From positions 62,001-126,000 of the forward strand of contig NGFH01000004.1 in NCBI GenBank assembly GCA_002215675.1: 64,000 nt of DNA, written 5' to 3'. This document shows, in pieces, positions 27,793-35,289 of this stretch. Numbering within the stretch: the stretch's first letter is position 1; every line of letters begins with the position of its first letter. A program made the translations under genes and the position numbers. The notes under the pieces were generated by a model. The model was not told where the DNA came from. It did no database searches and saw only the letters and a list, made by a program, of their open reading frames with translations. The stretch comes from Bacteroidetes bacterium 2013_40CM_41_45 (GTDB lineage Bacteria; Bacteroidota; Bacteroidia; AKYH767-A; 2013-40CM-41-45).

Positions 27793-29109
27793 ATGAAAAA
27801 GATAAAAAGATTGTTAACAAGTGTTGCAATTGCTGCTCTTGCAGTATGCGCTTCAACATTTCAAACAAAAGCAGAACCTGCTGTTGCGGTCAGCTTCCAG
27901 TTTTTTTATGATAACCTTTCGCCCTATGGAGCGTGGGTTTCATATCCAAGCTACGGATATGTATGGGTGCCCAGAGTATCTGCCGGTTTCAGGCCCTATT
28001 TTTCCAGCGGTAATTGGGTCTATACAGACTTAGGCTGGACATGGGTTTCGTCATACGACTGGGGATGGGCGCCGTTTCACTATGGCTCCTGGCTCGATGA
28101 CCCATTTTACGGATGGCTGTGGGTTCCGGGATATGCCTGGTCTCCTGCATGGGTAACGTGGGGATATTATTCTGACTATTATGGATGGGCGCCTTTAGCT
28201 CCGGGAATTTCATTCAGCGTTTCATATTATCCGCCTATTGATTATTGGGTATTTGTTCCTCCAAGGTATATCACAGTTTCAGGATGGAACAATACATACT
28301 ATGTTGCAAACAGAAACCGAATTGTATTTGACAACAACACCGCCGTCAGCAGTGTAAAGAGTATAAGGGTAGTAGATAATACAGGAACCTATAACGGGCA
28401 AAGATTTAGTGCCGGCCCGCCAAGGGCAGAATTTGAAAGAGCAGCAAATACAAAAATTGCTCCTGTTGCTCTACGGGAAAGTAATGCTCCGGGCAAAACG
28501 CAGCTCAGTGGTAATAGCGTAAGTATCTATCGTCCAAAAGTGGATGCAAGTGATAAATCAAGTGCTAAACCGTCCAAGGTCACTCCGCTTGAAAGTATGA
28601 AACGGTCAGGCGGTGGGACAAACGATGCAGGTAAATTGAAGAGCCGCGAAGGCAATGAGAGAACTGCTCCTGCTCCGGCAGTAAAAGAAAAAGCGCCTGC
28701 TAATAAAACTGCACCTGTGCAAAAGGAACAACCAAAGATGCAGGAACGCAAGCAACCGGCAATGGAGCAAAAGAGAAATGATAATGTACAACCAAGAACG
28801 AAGGAAAGACAGCCGGAAGCAAAACCTAAATCGAATGTTGAATCTTCACCGCAGATGAATGAAAGGAAGAATGCAGCTCCTAACCGTGAGAGGCCCGAAC
28901 CGAGTCCGCAATACAGAGAAAGATCAAAGCAATCACCATCCGGTGAAAAAATTCAGCGCTCGCGGCAGAGGGAACCTCAACCTCAGGTAATGCCTGAAAG
29001 AAAACAGCAAATGGACAGGCAACCGCCAAGAGAACCAAAGGAACAGCGGCAACCTAATCAACCGCAACCACAGCAACGCGAAGAACATGAACCTCATATT
29101 CCAAAATAA
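27793..29109 (+). CDS. DUF6600-type envelope protein with long charged Pro/Gln tail
   Basis: 438 residues from the ATG at 27793 (signal peptide MKKIKRLLTSVAIAALAVCAS). Residues 35-160 hold repeated Trp/Tyr/Gly blocks (YGAWVSYPSYGYVWVP, WGWAPFHYGSWLDDP, YGWLWVPGYAWSPAWVTWG, YYGWAPLAPG), as in DUF6600 proteins. From about residue 240 the protein becomes a disordered Pro/Gln/Lys/Arg/Glu-rich tail (PQPQQREEHEPHIPK at the end). A paralogue with the same head but a shorter tail is at 41409. It is probably periplasmic or surface-associated; function unknown. The frame before 27793 lacks an export signal. Confidence 0.87.
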   Translation: MKKIKRLLTSVAIAALAVCASTFQTKAEPAVAVSFQFFYDNLSPYGAWVSYPSYGYVWVPRVSAGFRPYFSSGNWVYTDLGWTWVSSYDWGWAPFHYGSWLDDPFYGWLWVPGYAWSPAWVTWGYYSDYYGWAPLAPGISFSVSYYPPIDYWVFVPPRYITVSGWNNTYYVANRNRIVFDNNTAVSSVKSIRVVDNTGTYNGQRFSAGPPRAEFERAANTKIAPVALRESNAPGKTQLSGNSVSIYRPKVDASDKSSAKPSKVTPLESMKRSGGGTNDAGKLKSREGNERTAPAPAVKEKAPANKTAPVQKEQPKMQERKQPAMEQKRNDNVQPRTKERQPEAKPKSNVESSPQMNERKNAAPNRERPEPSPQYRERSKQSPSGEKIQRSRQREPQPQVMPERKQQMDRQPPREPKEQRQPNQPQPQQREEHEPHIPK

Positions 29110-29152
29110 TTTTTTGGTTGGTTCGTTATAATAAAGAATTGTTTTCATGTTG

Positions 29153-29196
29153 GCACCGGTCCTCTTGCCAAAAGCAGGAGGGCCGGTGTTTTTTTT
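29153..29196 (+). terminator. Terminator after the DUF6600 gene
   Basis: CACCGG-T-CCTCTTGCC pairs with GCAGGAGG-G-CCGGTG and is followed by a run of eight T. A strong hairpin. Confidence 0.9.
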
Positions 29197-29244
29197 AAGG
29201 CAGTTCCTGCCAACCTCAGAACAGAAAAACTTTGGGGTTAGTCT

Positions 29245-29430
29245 TTAAAAATTGTCAACCACTTTGGCGTTAGGATAACGCTCAATCCACAATTTGAGGG
29301 CTGACATATCGGGAAGAGTAATGGTGGTACGATGGTCAAGACGCACCTTAATTTTTGCTTTCGTAGTTGCCTGGGTTAGAATAAGCGCTTTTTTTCTGGG
29401 ATATTCCGGTCTTTTTGCTTTGTTTCTCAT
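29245..29430 (-). CDS. Small basic protein, unknown function
   Basis: 61 residues. It is rich in Lys and Arg at the N-terminus (MRNKAKRPEYPRKKALI) and continues as ATTKAKIKVRLDHRTTITLPD and LKLWIERYPNAKVVDNF. The mixed, non-repetitive composition and its isolation in a 400-base gap make it likely to be a real gene. It is cytoplasmic by lack of a signal. Not recognised with confidence. Confidence 0.6.
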   Translation of the reverse strand: MRNKAKRPEYPRKKALILTQATTKAKIKVRLDHRTTITLPDMSALKLWIERYPNAKVVDNF

Positions 29431-29517
29431 TTCCCAAATATAACATAATAATGCAGAAAAGCAATAGCTGGTATCATGAAGTTATTGAGGGTAAATTTCC
29501 CGTGCTAGTGACACCGT

Positions 29518-31263
29518 TCAATTCACGCATACTTTGCAGGTCATAGCTTCTTCCCTGGTATGGACACCTTTGTTAAGCACCTGCAATCCTTTGGAACCGT
29601 CGCGGAAAATAGTGATGCCTTTAGCCCCCAGTTTCCATGCCATTAAATATGCATTGGCAATGTCTTCCTCCGTTGCACTGTTGGGGAAGTTGATGGTCTT
29701 TGAAACAGCATTGTCTGTGTATTTTTGAAAGGCCACCTGGTGCCGAACGTGCCATACATAATCAATCTCCATCGCGGTTTTGAAAAGTTCTCTGCATGCT
29801 GCCGGTAGTTCTTTTATATTTCCGGCTACACCTTCGGATTTTATGTTTTCAATAACATTCTCAGAATAAAGATCATTTTTTTTCAGGTAGTCAATGAATA
29901 AACTGTTCACCTCCATGAGCGATTCATTCTTTAATACATGTTCACGCATAAACGCAAGCGCAAATAAGGGCTCGATGGAAGAAGAAGTATTGGCAATGAT
30001 GGAAATAGTTCCGGTAGGAGCAATGCTGGTGCGCGTTGCATTTCTGATTTTAGTATGCGGATAATAAATACTCTTTTCCCAATTGCTGAATGCACCCCGC
30101 TCATTGGCCAATTCCATTGATGCTGCAAAACTTTTTTCGTTGATGAATTTCATTAGCCGCTCTCCCAAGGCAATTGCTTCTTCCGAAGCATAAGGTATTT
30201 CAAGCTTAATCAGCAACTCTGCCCAGCCCATAACGCCCAACCCGATTTTACGGTTTCCCGTCACCATATTTTTTATTTCGGGAATGATATAATTATTCAC
30301 TTCAATCACGTTGTCAAGAAACCGCACAGCAGTAACTACTAAGTCTTCTAGCTTGCTGAAATCAATTTCTTTTCCCTTCGCACATTTTGAAACATCAATG
30401 GAACCAAGGTTGCACGATTCATAGGGAAGCAGCGGCACCTCACCGCAGGGATTAGTGCATTCAATACGTCCTATAGCAGGAGTGGGATTGGTTTTATTCA
30501 TGGTATCCAGAAAGATAAGCCCCGGGTCGCCGGTGCTCCATGCGCTGTTTATGATTTGTTCCCAGATGTATTTTGCGTTCACTGTTTTCACTACCTCTTT
30601 ATTGTGAGGGCCGATTAACTTCCATTCTTTTTCTTCTGCCACTGCATTCATAAAATCATCGGTAGCGCCAACGGAAATATTAAAGTTGGTCATTGTTTTT
30701 CCATCGCGTTTCATGTTGATGAATTCTTCAATGTCCGGATGGGTGCAATTAAGAATGCCCATGTTAGCGCCTCTTCGTTTGCCGCCTTGCTTTATATTAT
30801 CGGTAGCGGCATCATAAATTTTCATGAATGAAATCGGGCCCGATGATTCTCCGCCTGTAGAGGCAACAAAATCATTTTTATTTCTTAGCTCGGAAAAATT
30901 AAATCCGGTTCCGCCCCCGCTTTTCTGGATGAGCGCTGTATGCAGCAGCGTGGTGAAGATGCCCGTCATATCATCATGCACCGGCAGCACATAGCAGGCG
31001 CTAAGCTGGTTCATATTGGTTCCGGCATTCATCAGCGTAGGCGAGTTAGGCACAAACTCCAGGGCGCTCAATGCGTCATAGAATTTCTTTTCCCATTTAG
31101 CAAAATCGTTTTTGCGGCCATATGAAAGCTCTGCTTTTGCAATAGCTGTTGCCACCCTTGCAAATAACTGCGCAGGTGTTTCGGCTATTTCGGCATTCTC
31201 ATTTTTTAAAAGATACCTGCTTTGCAGCACACGCAGCGCATTATCAGTCAGCGATAATTCCAT
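29518..31263 (-). CDS. nrdJ: Adenosylcobalamin-dependent ribonucleotide reductase (class II)
   Basis: 581 residues. It reduces ribonucleotides to deoxyribonucleotides using a radical derived from vitamin B12. Motifs: NSPTLMNAGT, LSACYVLPVHDDM, KSGGGTGFNFSELR, GGKRRGANMGIL, ECTNPCGEVPLLPYESCNLGS (NPCGE active region), NRKIGLGVMGWAELL and TSIAPTGTISIIANTSSSIEP. The C-terminal CKVC pair is the usual redox shuttle. It is shorter than many class II enzymes, with no ATP-cone at the N-terminus. A TAAATTTG box lies upstream. No B12 riboswitch was recognised ahead of it. Confidence 0.95.
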   Translation of the reverse strand: MELSLTDNALRVLQSRYLLKNENAEIAETPAQLFARVATAIAKAELSYGRKNDFAKWEKKFYDALSALEFVPNSPTLMNAGTNMNQLSACYVLPVHDDMTGIFTTLLHTALIQKSGGGTGFNFSELRNKNDFVASTGGESSGPISFMKIYDAATDNIKQGGKRRGANMGILNCTHPDIEEFINMKRDGKTMTNFNISVGATDDFMNAVAEEKEWKLIGPHNKEVVKTVNAKYIWEQIINSAWSTGDPGLIFLDTMNKTNPTPAIGRIECTNPCGEVPLLPYESCNLGSIDVSKCAKGKEIDFSKLEDLVVTAVRFLDNVIEVNNYIIPEIKNMVTGNRKIGLGVMGWAELLIKLEIPYASEEAIALGERLMKFINEKSFAASMELANERGAFSNWEKSIYYPHTKIRNATRTSIAPTGTISIIANTSSSIEPLFALAFMREHVLKNESLMEVNSLFIDYLKKNDLYSENVIENIKSEGVAGNIKELPAACRELFKTAMEIDYVWHVRHQVAFQKYTDNAVSKTINFPNSATEEDIANAYLMAWKLGAKGITIFRDGSKGLQVLNKGVHTREEAMTCKVCVN

Positions 31264-31285
31264 ATCTATTTTTAGAGCGATTAAA

Positions 31286-31293
31286 CAAATTTA
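31286..31293 (-). promoter_or_regulatory. -7 box TAAATTTG of nrdJ
   Basis: This exact TAnnTTTG match lies 22 bases before the nrdJ ATG. No -33 partner is seen at the usual spacing. Confidence 0.45.
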
Positions 31294-31338
31294 AGAATAA
31301 ATAAATCCTTCTGAATTTCTTATGAGATTGTGTCAAAA

Positions 31339-31370
31339 GTAAAAACAAAAGTCCCGTAAAACAGGACTTA
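31339..31370 (-). terminator. Minus-strand terminator after the 30-residue ORF
   Basis: On the minus strand AAGTCCTGTTTTACGGGACTT forms a 6-bp hairpin directly followed by TTGTTTTT. It lies immediately after the stop codon at 31371. This indicates a minus-strand transcript that ends before nrdJ. Confidence 0.75.
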
Positions 31371-31463
31371 TTATAAGGTGGAAATGCAAACGACTTTAAT
31401 GCGCTTTGCCGTATCTCTTTTAAGAGTATCCGTGCTTCTCATGGTATCCGTGCCTTTCACCAT
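31371..31463 (-). CDS. 30-residue ORF with three hexapeptide-like repeats
   Basis: The ORF encodes MVKGTDTMRSTDTLKRDTAK followed by RIKVVCISTL. The middle is built from 18-base units (KGTDTM, RSTDTL, KRDTAK). It ends exactly at a minus-strand hairpin terminator, which argues for a real short transcript. It is divergent from the amine oxidase gene. The frame continues upstream into that gene, so the start is uncertain. Family not recognised. Confidence 0.45.
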   Translation of the reverse strand: MVKGTDTMRSTDTLKRDTAKRIKVVCISTL

Positions 31464-31503
31464 TTTCTTTGCTATTTCATGATGATGTAGTAAATTGCCA
31501 TAA

Positions 31504-32826
31504 ATGTATGATGCAATAATTATTGGGGCAGGCGCCAGCGGATTGATGGCTGCCCGCGAACTTTCGAGGGCGGGTATGAGTGTACTTGTTCTTGAAGCAA
31601 GAGACCGGTTGGGCGGGCGAATATTCACTTTCAGTGGTAATGGTTTTACGGTTCCTGTTGAAGCAGGAGCAGAGTTTATTCATGGTGATGTGCCTGTTAC
31701 TATTGGCGTGCTCAATGAATATAAAATACCTTTTACAGAAACAGCAGGAGAATTCGTGCAGATAAGACATGGAAAGAAAAATAGAAGAGAAATCACCAGG
31801 GAACAATATCATGAATTGCAGGAGCGGTTGAGCATGTTAAATGATGATATGCCGGTTGAAGATTTTCTTAACCGTTTTTTTCAGGGCGAGGAATATGCTT
31901 CGCTTAGGGAATTTGTAAACGGTTTTATGATAGGTTATGAAGCGGCAGACCCGAAACGGGCAAGCATTTTTTCTTTCCGCGAAGACTGGTTTGATATGGG
32001 CGAGATGAACCAATACCGTGTAAATGGCGGTTACGGAAAAATGATTTCCGCTCTGGCAGATGAATCGGTGCGCAAAGGATGCATATTGCGCCTTTCAACA
32101 ATAGTTAAAGCGGTACAATGGCAGAAAGGAGAAGTGACTGATGACTCAGGAAATGTATTTACAGCAAAAAAGATATTGGTCACTGTTCCGCTGGGCGTGC
32201 TTACGGCAGCTTCTCTCCTTAAAGACGCCATCGTATTTTCTCCACCTGTTCCTCAAAAAATAGAGGCTGCAGTAAAGCTGGGCTATGGTGACGTGATAAA
32301 AATAATTATGCAGTTCAGCGATGTCTTCTGGAAAACAAAAGATGTGGAGAAAGCCGCAGGTGAAAAGATTGCTGACTCAGGATTTATTTTGTCTGATGCT
32401 GAAATTCCTACATGGTGGACACAACTTCCCGATAATTCAACGGTGCTTACAGGCTGGCTTGCAGGCACCAATGCAAAAAAGTTTATGGGAATGGATAAAG
32501 AAAAAATTCTTGAAGCAGCGCTGCAATCGCTTGCATTTATTTTCCGTTTAAGCGCAGTCGTACTGAAGCAAAAATTAATTGCAGCCGAAATTTTTGATTG
32601 GTCAGCCGAGGCGTTTACACGAGGTGCATACGGTTACGCTACACCTGATGCATTGGTGCAGAAAAAAATTCTAAGCGCACCCGTTGAAAACATCTTATAT
32701 TTTGCGGGCGAGGGTTTATACACCGGTAAGGAAACTGGCACAGTGGAAGCAGCACTGGCAAACGGCCTTGCCGTTGCAAAAGAAATCCTGGCAAGTGATA
32801 AAATAAAATTACAACACACCCCTTAG
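31504..32826 (+). CDS. FAD-dependent amine oxidase (flavin monoamine oxidase family)
   Basis: 440 residues. The FAD-binding motif is at the start (IIIGAGASGLMAARELSRAG), then VLEARDRLGGRIFTF and AGAEFIHGD. Further family parts are KKILVTVPLGVL and the C-terminal YFAGEGLYTGKETGTVEAAL, which binds the flavin. It oxidises primary or secondary amines; the substrate is not evident. No signal peptide. The last residues (KIKLQHTP) and the stop codon come from the left arm of a palindromic element, so the native C-terminus may have been altered. Confidence 0.93.
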   Translation: MYDAIIIGAGASGLMAARELSRAGMSVLVLEARDRLGGRIFTFSGNGFTVPVEAGAEFIHGDVPVTIGVLNEYKIPFTETAGEFVQIRHGKKNRREITREQYHELQERLSMLNDDMPVEDFLNRFFQGEEYASLREFVNGFMIGYEAADPKRASIFSFREDWFDMGEMNQYRVNGGYGKMISALADESVRKGCILRLSTIVKAVQWQKGEVTDDSGNVFTAKKILVTVPLGVLTAASLLKDAIVFSPPVPQKIEAAVKLGYGDVIKIIMQFSDVFWKTKDVEKAAGEKIADSGFILSDAEIPTWWTQLPDNSTVLTGWLAGTNAKKFMGMDKEKILEAALQSLAFIFRLSAVVLKQKLIAAEIFDWSAEAFTRGAYGYATPDALVQKKILSAPVENILYFAGEGLYTGKETGTVEAALANGLAVAKEILASDKIKLQHTP

Positions 32827-32874
32827 TCCCCTCTCGCCACCACATTGGCTTTTGCTAAAGGGGAAATTGCATCT
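32812..32874. repeat. Palindromic element, left arm before the DUF559 gene
   Basis: The arm starts with ACACACCCCTTAGTCCCCTC, and CCCCT pairs with the later AAGGGG around a GCC/GGC inner stem. It overlaps the end of the amine oxidase gene and supplies its stop codon. It is more diverged than the copy at 10750. Confidence 0.65.
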
Positions 32875-32899
32875 CTAAAATTTCTCCCCACATATAATA

Positions 32900-32947
32900 G
32901 TGTGAAAGGGAATTAAATTTTCTACTTTCACATCTAATGGTGAAAGT
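32900..32947. promoter_or_regulatory. Inverted GTGAAAG/CTTTCAC motifs around the DUF559 start codon
   Basis: GTGTGAAAG (32900-32908), ACTTTCAC (32924-32931) and GTGAAAGT (32940-32947) are one motif in alternating orientation. The last two form a perfect 8-bp inverted repeat whose loop contains the ATG (32937). It could be an operator or a hairpin hiding the start codon. Confidence 0.45.
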
Positions 32948-33314
32948 AATAATCCCATACCGTCCGGAATTGACCGAATTGGCGCGAGAGTTTAGAAATA
33001 ACCCCACACCTGCGGAAAAAATTTTGTGGCAGAAATTAAAGGGAAAGCAAATAATGGGCTATGATTTTCATCGTCAGAAACCTATTGGACACTACGTTGT
33101 GGATTTTTTCTGTCCTCGCTTACTCCTCGCTATTGAACTTGACGGAAGTGTTCATGAAACTGACTACGCAATGCTCAGAGATGAAGTCCGGCAAGAGTCG
33201 ACAGAAGAATTCGGAGTAATTTTTTTGAGATTTAAAAACTTTGAGGTAGAAAAAAATGTTGATGGTGTTGTAAAAGAAATTGAAGAATGGATAAGAAGGA
33301 ATAAAAGATTCTGA
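32937..33314 (+). CDS. DUF559 nuclease-like protein
   Basis: 125 residues of the DUF559 family, which is related to very-short-patch-repair and PD-(D/E)XK-type nucleases. Visible parts are AREFRNNPTPAEKILWQKL, FHRQKPIGHYVVDFFCP and LLLAIELDGSVHE; the Asp of VDF and the Glu of IELDG are likely catalytic metal ligands. Family members are small endonuclease-like proteins, often of unknown role. Here the gene lies alone between inverted palindromic arms. The start codon sits in the loop of an inverted repeat. Activity and DNA target are unknown. Confidence 0.9.
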   Translation: MVKVIIPYRPELTELAREFRNNPTPAEKILWQKLKGKQIMGYDFHRQKPIGHYVVDFFCPRLLLAIELDGSVHETDYAMLRDEVRQESTEEFGVIFLRFKNFEVEKNVDGVVKEIEEWIRRNKRF

Positions 33315-33334
33315 TACTAAGTACACGAACGATA

Positions 33335-33396
33335 AGCCCCCTTCTGCGCGTATGCTATATGCGAAGGAGAGAAGGGGGTTGGGGGATGTGTTAAAG
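33335..33396. repeat. Palindromic element, right arm after the DUF559 gene
   Basis: CCCCCTTCT (33338-33346) pairs with AGAAGGGGG (33370-33378) and is followed by TTGGGGGATGTGT. The end is inverted relative to the left arm at 32815. Confidence 0.75.
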
Positions 33397-33464
33397 GATC
33401 ATGCGGCATAGAAATTGCCTGTAATATTATCGGACAATAGTATTAATATTTAAATTTTTAAAAA

Positions 33465-33965
33465 ATGTCAGGCAAATCAATTACACCCTGCTTGTGGTTC
33501 GACAACAAGGCAGAAGAAGCAGCTAAGTTTTATACTTCTATTTTTAAAGATTCACAGATTGGAAACATAAGCCGTTATGGAAAAGAAGGATATGAAATTC
33601 ACGGACAGAAGGAAGGCACCGTGCTCACGGTAGATTTTGAGCTCAACGGGCAACCCTTCACTGCGCTTAATGGTGGTCCGGCTTTTTCATTCAATGAAGC
33701 GGTTTCGTTCCAGGTCTTTTGCGAAACCCAGGATGAGATAGATTACTACTGGAATAAATTTACTACTAATGGTGGGCAGGAAAGCCAGTGCGGATGGGTT
33801 AAAGACAAGTTCGGGCTTTCATGGCAAATTGTTCCTACTATACTGCCTGAGCTCATGAGAGATGTTACAAGGGCCGGAAAAGTTATGGCTATGTTTCTTA
33901 AGATGAAAAAACTGGATATAGAAAAATTAAAAGAAGCGGCACACGAACCGGAAACGATAATATAA
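33465..33965 (+). CDS. VOC-superfamily protein (PhnB-like)
   Basis: 166 residues. CLWFDNKAEEAAKFYTSIF at the N-terminus, VLTVDFELNGQPFTALNGGP in the middle and GGQESQCGWVKDKFGLSWQI near the end are the signature of the PhnB-like branch of the vicinal-oxygen-chelate fold (often labelled 3-demethylubiquinone methyltransferase domain). These are metal-dependent or metal-derived proteins of varied function; here it is not assignable. Cytoplasmic. It is the first gene after the DUF559 unit. Confidence 0.92.
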   Translation: MSGKSITPCLWFDNKAEEAAKFYTSIFKDSQIGNISRYGKEGYEIHGQKEGTVLTVDFELNGQPFTALNGGPAFSFNEAVSFQVFCETQDEIDYYWNKFTTNGGQESQCGWVKDKFGLSWQIVPTILPELMRDVTRAGKVMAMFLKMKKLDIEKLKEAAHEPETII

Positions 33966-34045
33966 ATCCAGCCCGTCCGTGAATCTGTATCCGCACAATG
34001 GGGAAAAATTTTCTCGTAACTTCCTGTTTAGAATTATAATTTATT

Positions 34046-34246
34046 ATGCAAGCACAAAACAGACCTGTAGAAATTCCGTCTCCGAAACCGGAAATCGAGC
34101 CGAAGAAAACTATTCCCGAACCTGAAATACAACCGGAGCATCCTCCTACTATAATTCCTGAAGAAGATCCAAAACCGGGAAAACCCGGGCCACCCAGGAT
34201 TGAGCCGATACCGCCGGAAATCGAACCGCAGAAAATCCATTACTGA
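34046..34246 (+). CDS. Small Pro/Glu-rich protein
   Basis: 66 residues, almost entirely Pro, Glu, Ile and Lys (PVEIPSPKPEIEPKKTIPEP, then KPGKPGPPRIEPIPPEIEP). It has no signal peptide and is predicted to be disordered or a polyproline rod. Regular PxE spacing across the whole frame makes chance unlikely. It precedes the pirin gene by 67 bases. Function unknown. Confidence 0.6.
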   Translation: MQAQNRPVEIPSPKPEIEPKKTIPEPEIQPEHPPTIIPEEDPKPGKPGPPRIEPIPPEIEPQKIHY

Positions 34247-34312
34247 TTTTTCTTCATTCGATAATGCTTCTTCAATTCATATTTTCGCATTATGAAAAAT
34301 AAAGACAACGAT

Positions 34313-35281
34313 ATGAAACGCAGAGAATTTATCAAGGGCTCGGCCATTATAGGTGCAACAGCTGTGGCGCCCGGTTTGCTTAAAGATACATCGGGAATGC
34401 TTGAATCATCAGCGGGCAGAAAAGTGTACCGTGTGCTTACGGCAGACAGAACCATGGTGGGCACATTACCGGTGCTTCGTGCCTTTGCCGGTGACCATAA
34501 TGACTATGTTTCACCTTATGTTTTCTTTGATGAGTTTGGCCCCGTAACGGTAAACGCACAGGATAAACCGCTTCGTGTGGATGCGCATCCCCATGCAGGG
34601 ATAATTCCTACTACATATTTTCTTGCAGGCAATGGCCATCACAGGGACAGCTTAAACTATGACTTCCAGATTGGCAAAGGCGATTTTATGATGTTCACTT
34701 CGGGCAAAGGAGCTATTCACATGGAAGAAACCGGAAAAAAACTTTATGATGATGGAGGCCTGTATCACGGCTTTCAGATATGGCTCAACATGCCTTCGAA
34801 ATATAAATTCATTGACCCTTCCACCGATGTGCACCGCACAGATAAAATGGCCGACATCCATGCAAAAGATTACACAGCTAAAATTGTTTTGGGCGAAATG
34901 TTCGGAGCAAAATCAAAAATTGAAACACTCTTCCCTGTATTTTACTTTCATATACAAATGAAACCCGGAGCGCGCCTCAGCATCCCGGTTGACCCTACGC
35001 ATAACGCTTTCGTGTATGTGATTAAGGGAACTATTGAAACGGAAGGAAGAAAAGAAATCAAAACAAACCAGGTAGCGCTGTACGAACGCGGAGGCGATAC
35101 GGTGAATATATTCAGTGCCGGAGAAGCGGAAATACTTTTGCTCGGAGGCAAGCCGCACAATGAGCCGGTATATGCTTATGGCCCGTTTGTGATGAATACC
35201 GAAGAAGAAATCCGCAAGTGCTTTATGGCTTACCAAACCGGCAGAATGGGTAATCCCGATGCGGTAAATCGCGGGCAGTAA
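34313..35281 (+). CDS. Pirin-family protein with Tat-type export signal
   Basis: 322 residues from the ATG at 34313 (an in-frame ATG at 34292 adds MKNKDND). The N-terminus MKRREFIKGSAIIGATAVAPG carries an RR-x-F-[IL]-K twin-arginine signal. The rest is a pirin-type double cupin: VDAHPHAGIIPTTYFLAGNG, here read as the metal-ligand motifs DAHPHAGI and GKGAIHMEE, then VYVIKGTIETEGRK. Most pirins are cytoplasmic metal or quercetinase-like proteins, so an exported one is unusual. The substrate is unknown. Confidence 0.9.
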   Translation: MKRREFIKGSAIIGATAVAPGLLKDTSGMLESSAGRKVYRVLTADRTMVGTLPVLRAFAGDHNDYVSPYVFFDEFGPVTVNAQDKPLRVDAHPHAGIIPTTYFLAGNGHHRDSLNYDFQIGKGDFMMFTSGKGAIHMEETGKKLYDDGGLYHGFQIWLNMPSKYKFIDPSTDVHRTDKMADIHAKDYTAKIVLGEMFGAKSKIETLFPVFYFHIQMKPGARLSIPVDPTHNAFVYVIKGTIETEGRKEIKTNQVALYERGGDTVNIFSAGEAEILLLGGKPHNEPVYAYGPFVMNTEEEIRKCFMAYQTGRMGNPDAVNRGQ

Positions 35282-35289
35282 TCAGAAAT

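Larger units (their letters stand above)
32812..33396. mobile_element. Candidate mobile unit: DUF559 gene between inverted palindromic arms
   Basis: The left arm (from 32815) reads ACACACCCCTTAGTCCCCTC. The right arm, read inward from 33391, begins ACACATCCCCCAACCCCCTT. These ends are inverted and similar, and the interior holds one complete gene for a DUF559 nuclease-like protein. The arms belong to the dispersed palindromic family of this window. That the gene moves the repeat is inference. No target-site duplication was identified. Confidence 0.5.

Noticed and set aside
29245-29430. Antitoxin of a toxin-antitoxin pair
   Set aside because: No partner ORF or overlapping arrangement is present.
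31264-31340. Cobalamin riboswitch ahead of the B12-dependent ribonucleotide reductase
   Set aside because: The gap is too short and AT-rich, and no B12-box-like sequence is visible.
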